A stretch of 64,000 nt of DNA, from assembly GCA_028865545.1 (NCBI GenBank), contig JAGWJY010000004.1, forward strand, positions 1 through 64,000, read 5' to 3'. The first letter of the stretch is position 1; every line of letters starts with the position of its first letter. Both the position numbers and the translations under genes were made by a program. Positions 51,064-61,557 of this stretch are shown here, piece after piece. The notes below the pieces were generated by a model. It searched no databases. It saw nothing but the letters and a program-made list of their open reading frames with translations, and was not told the DNA's origin. This DNA comes from Alphaproteobacteria bacterium (GTDB lineage: Bacteria; Pseudomonadota; Alphaproteobacteria; Micropepsales; Micropepsaceae).

Positions 51064-51553
51064 TCAGCTTCCCATATTAGTCCGACTCCGGCGGGCGCGG
51101 GCAAGGTCTTGAAGTGCGGCGCGAAGCCCATCTGGCCCCTTATATTTTAGGATCGGATCGGTCGGTGGGATGCTCGCCGGAGAAGGCCGGAGGGGGGGCG
51201 GGGCCGGCCGGACAGCGAGCGGCCCCTGTACAAACCGCAGCCGAGCGACCGCCGGGTGACCCAGATAGGCGTTGATTCTTTCGCACAAGGGGCGGGTTTC
51301 GTGCTGCAGGAACAGCGCGGCACCCGGCTCGGCCTTGAGCGTCAGTACCCCGCCGTTCGGCCCCTGCGAGAAACGTATGGGACGGGCCAATCGTGCGGTT
51401 TCAGGGCCGGCGATTTCCTCCCAGCGCAGCACCAAGGTCGGATCGGAAAACCCCGCGCGGGCAAAGGCGGAATGGGCAACTGTCGTTGCGTTAGGCGCCA
51501 GGGGCGACACCCAGTTGCGCCGTTCGCCTTGTTCAGCTTTGCCGGATCGGGCC

Positions 51554-51555
<2 letters not shown>
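51064..51555 (-). CDS. DciA-like (DUF721) protein
   Basis: LVLRWEEIAGPETARLARPIRF...GGVLTLKAEPGAALFLQHETRPLCERINAYLG. Confidence 0.8.
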
Positions 51556-53751
<2,196 letters not shown>

Positions 53752-53775
53752 TCATCCACAATGGGCGGCGACAGT

Positions 53776-53842
53776 GATTCGTGTGAGTCCACAGGTCAAG
53801 AGTCTTATGAATCAAAGACTTGCACTTGAGTCCTCAGGATTC
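53776..53842. promoter_or_regulatory. Cluster of six GANTC sites upstream of ccrM
   Basis: GANTC at 53776, 53785, 53800, 53809, 53828 and 53838. Confidence 0.7.
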
Positions 53843-54450
53843 CCACCACACAAGATGTTGTGGATGGGCGCGAAGCTGCGGCGGTGATGCGGGGTCGCTC
53901 CATGCCGCTTCAGTGCAGAAAGGTGGTCGGCGGTGCCGTAACCCTTGTTGCTTGCCCAGCCATAAACCGGATGCTCGGCGTGCAGCGCGGCCATCAAACG
54001 GTCGCGCGTGACCTTGGCGATAATCGACGCCGCCGCGATGGATACGGAGCGACCATCACCGCCGACAATGGTTTCGCACGGACAAGGCAGGGCGGGCGCA
54101 TCGTTGCCGTCGACCAACGCGAAACGCGGCGCCGGTTCGAGGGCTCGCACGGCGCGCGCCATCGCCAGATGCGTTGCTTGGCGGATGTTCAGCAAATCGA
54201 TCTCGTCAACGCTTGCTTCGCCGATGCCGACGGCTACAGCGTCTTCCATAATCGACGCATAGAGTCTTTCGCGCGTGGCGGCGGAGAGTTTCTTGGAATC
54301 GTCGAGCCCCTTCGGAATGCGTTCGCGCTCGAAGATCACCGCCGCCGCAACCACCGGTCCGGCCAATGGCCCGCGGCCGGCCTCGTCGACGCCGGCAATA
54401 TGACCGGCGATATGCGCAAGCGCGCGCGACTCGAAAGTGTAGTCAGGCAT
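53812..54450 (-). CDS. rnhB: Ribonuclease HII
   Basis: 212 aa; [54 protein letters not shown]. Confidence 0.96.
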   Translation of the reverse strand: MPDYTFESRALAHIAGHIAGVDEAGRGPLAGPVVAAAVIFERERIPKGLDDSKKLSAATRERLYASIMEDAVAVGIGEASVDEIDLLNIRQATHLAMARAVRALEPAPRFALVDGNDAPALPCPCETIVGGDGRSVSIAAASIIAKVTRDRLMAALHAEHPVYGWASNKGYGTADHLSALKRHGATPHHRRSFAPIHNILCGGNPEDSSASL

Positions 54451-54471
54451 CGGTGCGTTATAGCGTGACCG

Positions 54472-54765
54472 CTAAGAACGCGAAAACTGGCCTTCCAGGA
54501 CGAGCGTCAGGATGAGGGCTGCCGCTGCCAGGCTGACAGCGGTTGAACTGGCGACCTGTGTAATCACGAAATTCAGTTCCGCGCCGACAGACTGCACCGG
54601 CAGAAGAAGGAATGTCAGCGTGACGCAGACGGCGACATATGCCGCCGCTACGGCAAAACGAAAGCGGCGCTGCCTGCCTATGCGTGCCATCACGCGCACC
54701 GAAAATCCGTCATCGGCCACGGACGGGAGCGGCTGGCTTAGCAGGATGTCGAGTTCATCAGTCAT
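54472..54765 (-). CDS. Small two-TM protein, possible anti-sigma partner
   Basis: 97 aa; ATGA overlap with the upstream sigma gene; cytoplasmic N-terminus then TM segments. Confidence 0.55.
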   Translation of the reverse strand: MTDELDILLSQPLPSVADDGFSVRVMARIGRQRRFRFAVAAAYVAVCVTLTFLLLPVQSVGAELNFVITQVASSTAVSLAAAALILTLVLEGQFSRS

Positions 54766-55298
54766 GACACAGCCCTATTACGCCATGCATCCAACAGAAC
54801 GGCAAGCTTCTTACGTCCACGGTTAACATGGGATTTCAGCGTTCCGAGAGGCATGTCCAGCGCCGCCGCGGCCTCCTCGTTTGAAAAACCCAAGGCGAAA
54901 CACAGTGTCAGCGCGGCGCGCTGCGGCGGCGCGAGTTGCGCCATTGCCTTCTCCACATCGAGTTTCACCGCGCTGGTGAATTCTGTCTCGGGCGCGTCCG
55001 CTGCGATGTCGTCCGCTTCGTCCAACGGCTCCAATTTGCGTTTGCGCGCTTCCATCAGATATCGCGAATAAGCAATGGCGCAGAGCCAGCCGAAAAAAGA
55101 TCCCGTGCCAAATTGAGCGATCTTGCGGAAGGCCTCCAGAAAGGTTTCCTGCGCGAGATCGTCGGCCAGCGCGTGATTGCCGCGCGTCATGCGCAGCAGG
55201 AAGCCTCGCAGCTTCGACTGATGTTGCCGCACCAGCGTGCCGAAAGCCGCGGCGTTCCCAGCCGCGGCCTCGTGCGCCAACAGTCCGCTCTCGCTCAT
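54762..55298 (-). CDS. ECF-type RNA polymerase sigma factor
   Basis: 178 aa; DDLAQETFLEAFRKIAQFGTGSFFGWLCAIAYSRYLMEARKRK; AQLAPPQRAALTLCFALGFSNEEAAAALDMPLGTLKSHVNRGRKKL. Confidence 0.93.
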   Translation of the reverse strand: MSESGLLAHEAAAGNAAAFGTLVRQHQSKLRGFLLRMTRGNHALADDLAQETFLEAFRKIAQFGTGSFFGWLCAIAYSRYLMEARKRKLEPLDEADDIAADAPETEFTSAVKLDVEKAMAQLAPPQRAALTLCFALGFSNEEAAAALDMPLGTLKSHVNRGRKKLAVLLDAWRNRAVS

Positions 55299-55317
55299 GC
55301 GCGTCGATCACAGCGCC

Positions 55318-55704
55318 TCACCTGGGCGGACGCCTCTCCGTCAAGCCGCCAAGCAGCCGGGCCAAACCTACCATGAACGGGAAAATGCCGATCACCGCCA
55401 ACCAGGTCACATGCTCGCCTATGAAGGGGTTGCCGCCGCCGCCCATTGCCCAGAAGAACACGGCCAGCGCGATGCCAATGCACATCAGGAAGATGCCTGA
55501 TTGGACCGGGTTTCTGTAGCGGTCACTTCCCGAGCCGACACTGGCGAGCAATTCCGGCGAAAGCGTCTGTCCCTTTTCCGCGAGCGTCTCCAGCATCTTG
55601 TATTTTGCCACGCGTGAGCGGTACCGAAAGAAGCCGCTCAGTCCGACAATGAGGACGATCGCCGTCCAGAAGAGCGCCGTATCCACATCCAAGCCGTAAA
55701 TCAT
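55318..55704 (-). CDS. DUF6249-like membrane protein, paralog 1
   Basis: MIYGLDVDTALFWTAIVLIVGLSGFFRYRSRVAKYKMLETLAEKGQTLSPELLAS...; three TM segments. Confidence 0.7.
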   Translation of the reverse strand: MIYGLDVDTALFWTAIVLIVGLSGFFRYRSRVAKYKMLETLAEKGQTLSPELLASVGSGSDRYRNPVQSGIFLMCIGIALAVFFWAMGGGGNPFIGEHVTWLAVIGIFPFMVGLARLLGGLTERRPPR

Positions 55705-55736
55705 CTCAAGTCCCTCACAGGTCTGTCATCCCATAC

Positions 55737-55765
55737 ATGATGCAAGCAGGAACCGCTTTGGATGC
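55737..55765 (-). promoter_or_regulatory. Candidate ECF promoter for DUF6249-like paralog 1 (and the sigma operon)
   Basis: Minus strand GCATCC (55765-55760)-N16-GCATCAT (55743-55737), 33 nt from the ATG; same arrangement at 56249-56277. Confidence 0.5.
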
Positions 55766-55811
55766 AAAGGGGGAAACACCCTTCCAAGCGGCCTCGTCGG
55801 CCTGAGGCCGC

Positions 55812-56216
55812 TCAATCCACCCTAAACACACGGTTCAGGAGCACAAGCATACGGTCGCCCTCGAGTTGTACCAAGTGTACGCGATCCGAGATCGTGGCAT
55901 CGCTCGCCACGGCGCGAACGACCACGCCCGCATGATCAAAGGCCGCGATCGCGCTCTCTCGCTGCAACGTAAACGTCGCCAGCACGCCGGCGATGCACAG
56001 CAGTATGACCAGAGCACCATATTGCAGCGGCGTTCCGTTCCGCGTTTCCTTCTCCACGGATAGCTCGGAAGGTTGCTTTTGTCCCATCTTCTCCAATGTC
56101 TTCAGCATTTTGAGCTGGGCCACACGTGAACGGTGCTGAAAATAGAGGTTCAGCCCGACCACCAGAACAATCGCGGTTACGAACAGGACCACATCTGAAT
56201 CCAGGCCGAAAATCAT
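55812..56216 (-). CDS. DUF6249-like membrane protein, paralog 2
   Basis: MIFGLDSDVVLFVTAIVLVVGLNLYFQHRSRVAQLKMLKTLEKMGQKQPSELSVEKE...; N-terminal half matches paralog 1. Confidence 0.7.
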   Translation of the reverse strand: MIFGLDSDVVLFVTAIVLVVGLNLYFQHRSRVAQLKMLKTLEKMGQKQPSELSVEKETRNGTPLQYGALVILLCIAGVLATFTLQRESAIAAFDHAGVVVRAVASDATISDRVHLVQLEGDRMLVLLNRVFRVD

Positions 56217-56248
56217 CGCGAACCCCTCGCAAATCCGTTTTCGCCCCT

Positions 56249-56277
56249 ATGATGCAGCCATGCGTGCGTTTGGATGC
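56249..56277 (-). promoter_or_regulatory. Candidate ECF promoter for DUF6249-like paralog 2
   Basis: Minus strand GCATCC (56277-56272)-N16-GCATCAT (56255-56249), 33 nt from the ATG. Confidence 0.5.
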
Positions 56278-56284
56278 GGGGGGC

Positions 56285-57391
56285 CTAAAATAATGTGAGC
56301 TGGTCGTCCGCGCGCGGCGGCGGCTTGAAAAGATTGGTCCGCAGCGGGCTCAATTCCTTGTTCAGGCCCAAACGCCTGACCGCCATATGGAAACGTCGCG
56401 CGATCATCTGCGCATAGGGCCCGGTGCCGCGCATGCGGGCGTGCCACTGGGCATCGTAATCCTTGCCACCGCGCATCTGTCGGATCAGCGACAGCACATG
56501 CTTGGCGCTGTCGGGTCGGTTGGCTTCCAGCCACTCGCGAAACAGGTCTTTAATCTCCAACGGCAGGCGCAACAGCACATAACCGGCCGAACGAGCACCT
56601 GCATCCTTCGATGCCGAGAGTACGCTTTCCATCTCGTCGTCGTTGAGCGCTGGGATAACAGGCGCGAACATCACATGTGTCGGGATGCCTGCTGCACCCA
56701 GTCCTTTGATCGTCTCCAGACGGCGAGCCGGGGTTCCGGCACGCGGTTCCATGGCACGCGCCAGCTTGCGGTCGAGCGTGGTGATCGACACCGCCACACG
56801 CGTCAGCCCCATCTGTGCCATTTCTCCCAGGATATCCGCATCGCGCAGCACCAGCGGCGATTTGGTGACGATGCCGACCGGGTGTTTGAAATCGCGTAGC
56901 ACTTCAAGAACCGCACGCGTGATGCGCAGCTTCTTCTCGATGGGCTGATACGGGTCGGTGTTGGTCCCCATGGCGATGGTCTGCGGCACGTAGCCGGGCG
57001 CCGACAATTCCTTGGCCAGAAGCGCCGCTGCGTTAGGCTTGGCGAACAGACGGGATTCAAAATCCGCGCCGGGCGACATGCCGATCCAGGCGTGGGTCGG
57101 GCGCGCATAACAATAGATGCAGCCATGCTCGCATCCGCGATAAGGATTGATCGAACGGTCGAATGAAATGTCCGGTGACTGGTTGCGGGTAATGATGGTG
57201 CGCGCCGCCTCGGCGATGACCTCGGTGCGCAGGGGTGGGGGCGTGTCGTCGCCTTCACGCCATCCGTCATCCCAGCCGTCGTCGACCAAAACACGGGCGT
57301 GGCGCTCATAGCGCCCCGTGGCATTGGATACGGCGCCCCTTCCGCGTAACTGGCGGCGATCGGCAGTGGTGTTTAGGACCGTTGTCATCAA
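56285..57391 (-). CDS. PA0069-type radical SAM protein
   Basis: 368 aa; INPYRGCEHGCIYCYARPTHAWIGMSPGADFESRLFAK (CxxxCxxC); SPLVLRDADIL. Confidence 0.93.
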   Translation of the reverse strand: MMTTVLNTTADRRQLRGRGAVSNATGRYERHARVLVDDGWDDGWREGDDTPPPLRTEVIAEAARTIITRNQSPDISFDRSINPYRGCEHGCIYCYARPTHAWIGMSPGADFESRLFAKPNAAALLAKELSAPGYVPQTIAMGTNTDPYQPIEKKLRITRAVLEVLRDFKHPVGIVTKSPLVLRDADILGEMAQMGLTRVAVSITTLDRKLARAMEPRAGTPARRLETIKGLGAAGIPTHVMFAPVIPALNDDEMESVLSASKDAGARSAGYVLLRLPLEIKDLFREWLEANRPDSAKHVLSLIRQMRGGKDYDAQWHARMRGTGPYAQMIARRFHMAVRRLGLNKELSPLRTNLFKPPPRADDQLTLF

Positions 57392-57533
57392 GCAGGAATA
57401 TAGAGATCGGTATAGAACAAATCAAGTACAAACTTGTGCCGCAAATGCGTCGCTCTCGCAATAAAGATTGCAAACTCACCCTACGGCACGAAACTTATTT
57501 TCGCCGCGCGCCGTCTCGTACATATTGCAGTGC

Positions 57534-58193
57534 ATGATTAGCGTCGTCATTCCGACACAGAACGCGCAAGAGACCCTGACGCGCTGTTTCGACAGCCTGA
57601 TCGGCGCGACCGTGCATGGCGTCGTGCGCGAAGTGATCGTTGCCGACGGCGGCTCCACCGACGACACTCTATTCATCGCCGACGCAGCCGGAGCGCATGT
57701 CGTGCCAGCAGGAAAAACACGCGCATTGCAACTTGCGGCCGGCGCAAAAGCAGCGCGCAGCGACTGGCTTCTGTTTCTGTACCCGGAGACGGCCCTTGAG
57801 CCGGGATGGGATGTTGAAGCTGAAGCATTCATGGGGCGCGTACCGCTCGATCGTCCCCGCGCCGCGGCGTTCCGCTTTGGGCTGGATGATTTCGATGCAC
57901 GTTCGCGGCGCCTCGAAGCGATGGTCGCGTTGCGTTGCTGGCTGTTCAAACTGCCTTACGGCAATCAAGGGCTGCTGATCCCCAAGCGGCTTTACAACAG
58001 GCTCGGTGGTTACCGCGATACGGCGACGGAAGATGTAGATCTAGTACGTCGTGTGGGCGCGCGGAGGCTGGTGATGCTACGGGCGCGGGCAGTGAACAAA
58101 GCGGAGGCGAACGCCTGTGCGCTGCGCCGTCGAGCGTTAACGATCCTGCACGCGCTGCGCTTCCCGACCGGTGTCCTTGCCAGGTTGGGATAG
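57534..58193 (+). CDS. Glycosyltransferase family 2
   Basis: MISVVIPTQNAQETLTRCFDSLIGATVHGVVREVIVADGGSTDDTLFIAD; GNQGLLIPKRLYNRLGGY. Confidence 0.9.
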   Translation: MISVVIPTQNAQETLTRCFDSLIGATVHGVVREVIVADGGSTDDTLFIADAAGAHVVPAGKTRALQLAAGAKAARSDWLLFLYPETALEPGWDVEAEAFMGRVPLDRPRAAAFRFGLDDFDARSRRLEAMVALRCWLFKLPYGNQGLLIPKRLYNRLGGYRDTATEDVDLVRRVGARRLVMLRARAVNKAEANACALRRRALTILHALRFPTGVLARLG

Positions 58194-58214
58194 ATTTTCG
58201 GTCAGCAGAACGGC

Positions 58215-58760
58215 CTATTTCTCCATCAGCCGCGGCATGATCTCGACGAAGTTGCAGGGTCTGTGGCGGATGTCGAGCTGCCATTTGAGAATGCCGTCCC
58301 AGCCGTCCTTCACTGCACCGGGTGAACCGGGCAGGGCAAACAGATACGTGCCCTTCGCGACGCCGGCGCACGCGCGCGATTGTAGCGTCGAGGTTCCGAT
58401 CTTCTCGCAACTGATCTGGTGGAAGACGACGGAGAAGCCGTCGATCTCCTTCTCGAACACCGAACGGAACGCCTCTACCGTCACGTCGCGGCCGGTCAGG
58501 CCGGTGCCGCCGGTGGAAACCACCACATCGATCTGCGGATCGTCGATCCACGTACGAAGTTGCGCGGTAATGCGGACCTGATCGTCCCGTACGATGGTGC
58601 GGGCGGCGAGGACGTGACCCGCTTCCGCGATACGCGCCGCCAGCGTATCACCGGACGTATCGTCGGATGCCTCGCGCGTATCGGACACCGTCATCAGCGC
58701 GATGCGAACCGGGACGAAGGCGCGCGTGTCGTCAAGACGATGGGGTATCGTTGTCGCCAT
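58215..58760 (-). CDS. moaB: Molybdenum cofactor biosynthesis protein B
   Basis: RIALMTVSDTREASDDTSGDTLAARI; VVVSTGGTGLTGRDVTVEA; FALPGSPGAVKDGWDGIL. Confidence 0.92.
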   Translation of the reverse strand: MATTIPHRLDDTRAFVPVRIALMTVSDTREASDDTSGDTLAARIAEAGHVLAARTIVRDDQVRITAQLRTWIDDPQIDVVVSTGGTGLTGRDVTVEAFRSVFEKEIDGFSVVFHQISCEKIGTSTLQSRACAGVAKGTYLFALPGSPGAVKDGWDGILKWQLDIRHRPCNFVEIMPRLMEK

Positions 58761-60537
58761 TGTCGTCATCCTCATCAGTACCCAGCGGCGGCGGCGGCGG
58801 CGCGGACTGCTGCGGTGGATGATATGTCGGCCAATCGCCGCGGGCGGCTTCGTCAAGACTGAGCGCGGCATCATCGGTACGCCGGTGATACATCCAGTAA
58901 TAGGTGAGAAGGCGTTTGACGTAGCTGCGCGTCTCCGGCGCGCGCATACTTTCGATGAACATAAGCGGATCATCTTCCCGGCCGTCGCGCGCAGCCATCC
59001 ATTGTGACACTCTCGTCGGACCCGCGTTGTAGGCGGCGCACAGCTCGACGAGATTGCCGTTATAGCGATCGAGCAACTGCGCGATGAAGCGCTGACCCAA
59101 GCTCATATTGTAGCCCGGATCGAAGAGGCGCTCATAAGCGCCTCTGCCGCCGATATGAGCCGCTGTTGCGGGCATCAGCTGCATCAGACCTTTCGCGCCG
59201 GCCGGCGAGACGGCTGTGGCCTGGAAGCGCGTTTCGATCCGCGCGAAGGCGAGCACCAGCGACGGATCGATGGTGTAGCCGCCCAGCGGTTTGTACTGCG
59301 GAATGGGGAAGAGGCCGGTGAGGAGCAGGCCGCGCGCGGCGCTTGTTTCGCTGGCCCGCAATTCGAGATTGGGAACATCCAATGCGCGTGCCAGACCTGC
59401 GAAGGCGGCATCGAGATTCAGGTCGGCGGATTCGCCGAAGGCGCGGTTCAATTCGGCATTGACGTAATTGTCGTAGCCCTTCTCGTCGATCTGCCACAAG
59501 GCAACCGCACGGTGCGCCGCGGGCCGCTGCACGATCTGGGCGAATTGCGACGGCAGCAGCACCGGATCGGCAAAGCCGGTCTGCGGGTCCTGCCCCAGCA
59601 CGCGCTCGGCCAAGAGCCCGTAAAAAGTCGGCTCTTCGCGGGCGGCAGCGGTGAGCAAAGTGATGACGCGGCTCGGGTCGCCGGCACGCAGATAGGAACG
59701 GGCCGCCCAGAAAGCCGCAGCGCTGCGCGTCCAGTTCGGCATGGCGGCGACCTGCGCCAGGGTTTCGAAATGCTTGGCAGCAACACCGTAATTGTGCAGC
59801 CGGAAGGCGGCCAGACCGGCGCACCAGTCGAGCAACGGCGCGTCCGCGCGTCCCGTCGTTGCCGCACCGTCGCCGAGCGCAAAGGCTTTGTCGTTCATCC
59901 CCTCGGCGAGATAGGAGTAACAGACCCGCTGTGACAAACGCGAAATATCGGATGCTGGCGCGGTATTCGCTGCAATCAGTGCCTGCAGAGTGGCGAAGGC
60001 CTGATCCGGGCTGTCGTCGCTGATGTCAGACGAGATTTGTTCGAGAACGGCGCGCGCGGCGTCGGAAACGATCGGCGGATCCGGCGGGTCCATGTCTTCA
60101 TAGCCGCCGCCGCGCGGGTGTGCCGCGGTTGGCGCCGGAATCGAGGCGGTCATAACCGTGACGGTTTTATGATGGCGCTTGCGAATGTGCTTGGTCGCGC
60201 GCTTGACGGCGAGCTTGTATACGCGATGGGCGATCGGCAGATCGCCATAGTTACGCATCCAGGTGATGAGCTCGGACAACGGAATGCGCCTGGAGTGCGG
60301 CGAAAGGATATGCTCGGCCAGCAGGTAGCCCTTTAGAGATTTGTCTTCGAGCTTTTCGTAAAGCGCCTGCGCCTTGCTGAATTTCCCGACGCGCTCGTCG
60401 GCGATGATCTCGCGGTAATATCGGACGTCTTGCTGCGAAAGCACGCTGGGAACGAATTGCGGCACCGCTTCGTCGGCATGCGCCGGCGCGGCCGCAACAA
60501 CGAGCAAGGCGACTGTTAACGCGAGGCGGCGTATCAT
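58732..60537 (-). CDS. slt: Soluble lytic murein transglycosylase
   Basis: 601 aa; signal peptide; ALARIETRFQATAVSPAGAKGLMQLMPATA-type SLT domain; ELCAAYNAGPTRVSQWM; acidic/Pro-rich tail. Confidence 0.93.
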   Translation of the reverse strand: MIRRLALTVALLVVAAAPAHADEAVPQFVPSVLSQQDVRYYREIIADERVGKFSKAQALYEKLEDKSLKGYLLAEHILSPHSRRIPLSELITWMRNYGDLPIAHRVYKLAVKRATKHIRKRHHKTVTVMTASIPAPTAAHPRGGGYEDMDPPDPPIVSDAARAVLEQISSDISDDSPDQAFATLQALIAANTAPASDISRLSQRVCYSYLAEGMNDKAFALGDGAATTGRADAPLLDWCAGLAAFRLHNYGVAAKHFETLAQVAAMPNWTRSAAAFWAARSYLRAGDPSRVITLLTAAAREEPTFYGLLAERVLGQDPQTGFADPVLLPSQFAQIVQRPAAHRAVALWQIDEKGYDNYVNAELNRAFGESADLNLDAAFAGLARALDVPNLELRASETSAARGLLLTGLFPIPQYKPLGGYTIDPSLVLAFARIETRFQATAVSPAGAKGLMQLMPATAAHIGGRGAYERLFDPGYNMSLGQRFIAQLLDRYNGNLVELCAAYNAGPTRVSQWMAARDGREDDPLMFIESMRAPETRSYVKRLLTYYWMYHRRTDDAALSLDEAARGDWPTYHPPQQSAPPPPPLGTDEDDDNGDNDTPSS

Positions 60538-60563
60538 TCCTGACCCTTCAAGCTCGAAGAGTG

Positions 60564-61454
60564 TTAGCGGACCTCGGCGCAGCTCTCAAGCAGCCCGGCA
60601 GAAATGATTTTTTGTTCCGCAGCCTGCAGATCGCGCCAGGCGAGTTTCTTATGCGCGGGCTGGCGCAGCAGATAGGCAGGATGAAGCGTCGGCATCACCG
60701 GCACCGTCTCGTCGCCCACGCGATATTCCAGCCAGCGGCCGCGCAGCTTCATAATTCCTTCGGAGAATCCCATCACATGGCGGGCGGCGACGGCACCGAG
60801 CAGAATTATGATTCCGGGATTCACCAACTCGATATGCCGGCGCAGGAAGGGCAGGCACATCGCCGCTTCTTCCGGCGAGGGCTCGCGGTTGTCGGGAGGC
60901 CGCCAGTTGATGACGTTTGTAATATAAGCACAGGTGCGATCCAAATGGATCGCGGCCATCATCCTGTCGAGGAGTTTCCCGGCGCGGCCCACGAACGGAA
61001 GGCCTATGCGGTCCTCGTCGCGGCCTGGCGCCTCGCCGATGAACATGATGCGCGAGGCCGGATTGCCGTCGGCGAAAACCGTGTTGGTGGCGCCGCGCTT
61101 CAGGGCGCAGCCGTCAAAGCCTTCCAGCGCGGCCTTGAGTTCCGCCAGCGTGTTCGCACCACGCGCCAGCGACTGTGCCGTTCCAATACTGTCTTCCTCT
61201 CCCGATCCGTTGAGCGCCCGCGCGTTCGCACGCGGCGCCGTCCCCGAGAGGCTGGTGAAAGACGATAGCGGCGTACGCGATGCCTCCTCCACTGGTGCGC
61301 CGGCGCCAGGCGGCCGCCGCGGAGCCTGTTCTGTCGTCGCCCCGGACCTCTTTGCGAACCTGTTCACCGGCTCGTCACCGACAGCCTCGTCGGCTCCGGC
61401 CTCGACGAGCCAGGCAAGCGTTGCAAGGGGGGTGGTACTGGTCGGGTCGGCCAT
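60564..61454 (-). CDS. Uracil-DNA glycosylase (family 4-type)
   Basis: GCALKRGATNTVFADGNPASRIMFIGEAPGRDEDRIGLPFVGRAGKLLDRMM; VINWRPPDNREPSPEE; VMPTLHPAYLLRQPAHK. Confidence 0.9.
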   Translation of the reverse strand: MADPTSTTPLATLAWLVEAGADEAVGDEPVNRFAKRSGATTEQAPRRPPGAGAPVEEASRTPLSSFTSLSGTAPRANARALNGSGEEDSIGTAQSLARGANTLAELKAALEGFDGCALKRGATNTVFADGNPASRIMFIGEAPGRDEDRIGLPFVGRAGKLLDRMMAAIHLDRTCAYITNVINWRPPDNREPSPEEAAMCLPFLRRHIELVNPGIIILLGAVAARHVMGFSEGIMKLRGRWLEYRVGDETVPVMPTLHPAYLLRQPAHKKLAWRDLQAAEQKIISAGLLESCAEVR

Positions 61455-61557
61455 ACCCGCAGCATACGGCAGGGCGTCTTTTTGCGCGACGCCTTCGGTT
61501 GACCCCGCCGCTCGCCCAGCCCCATAACCTGTGGGGGAATGAATCTCGGGATCGGGC

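Noticed and set aside
58786-58805. GGC/GCC triplet repeat as possible microsatellite
   Set aside because: Encodes the short poly-Pro stretch in Slt; ordinary low complexity in a GC-rich coding region.
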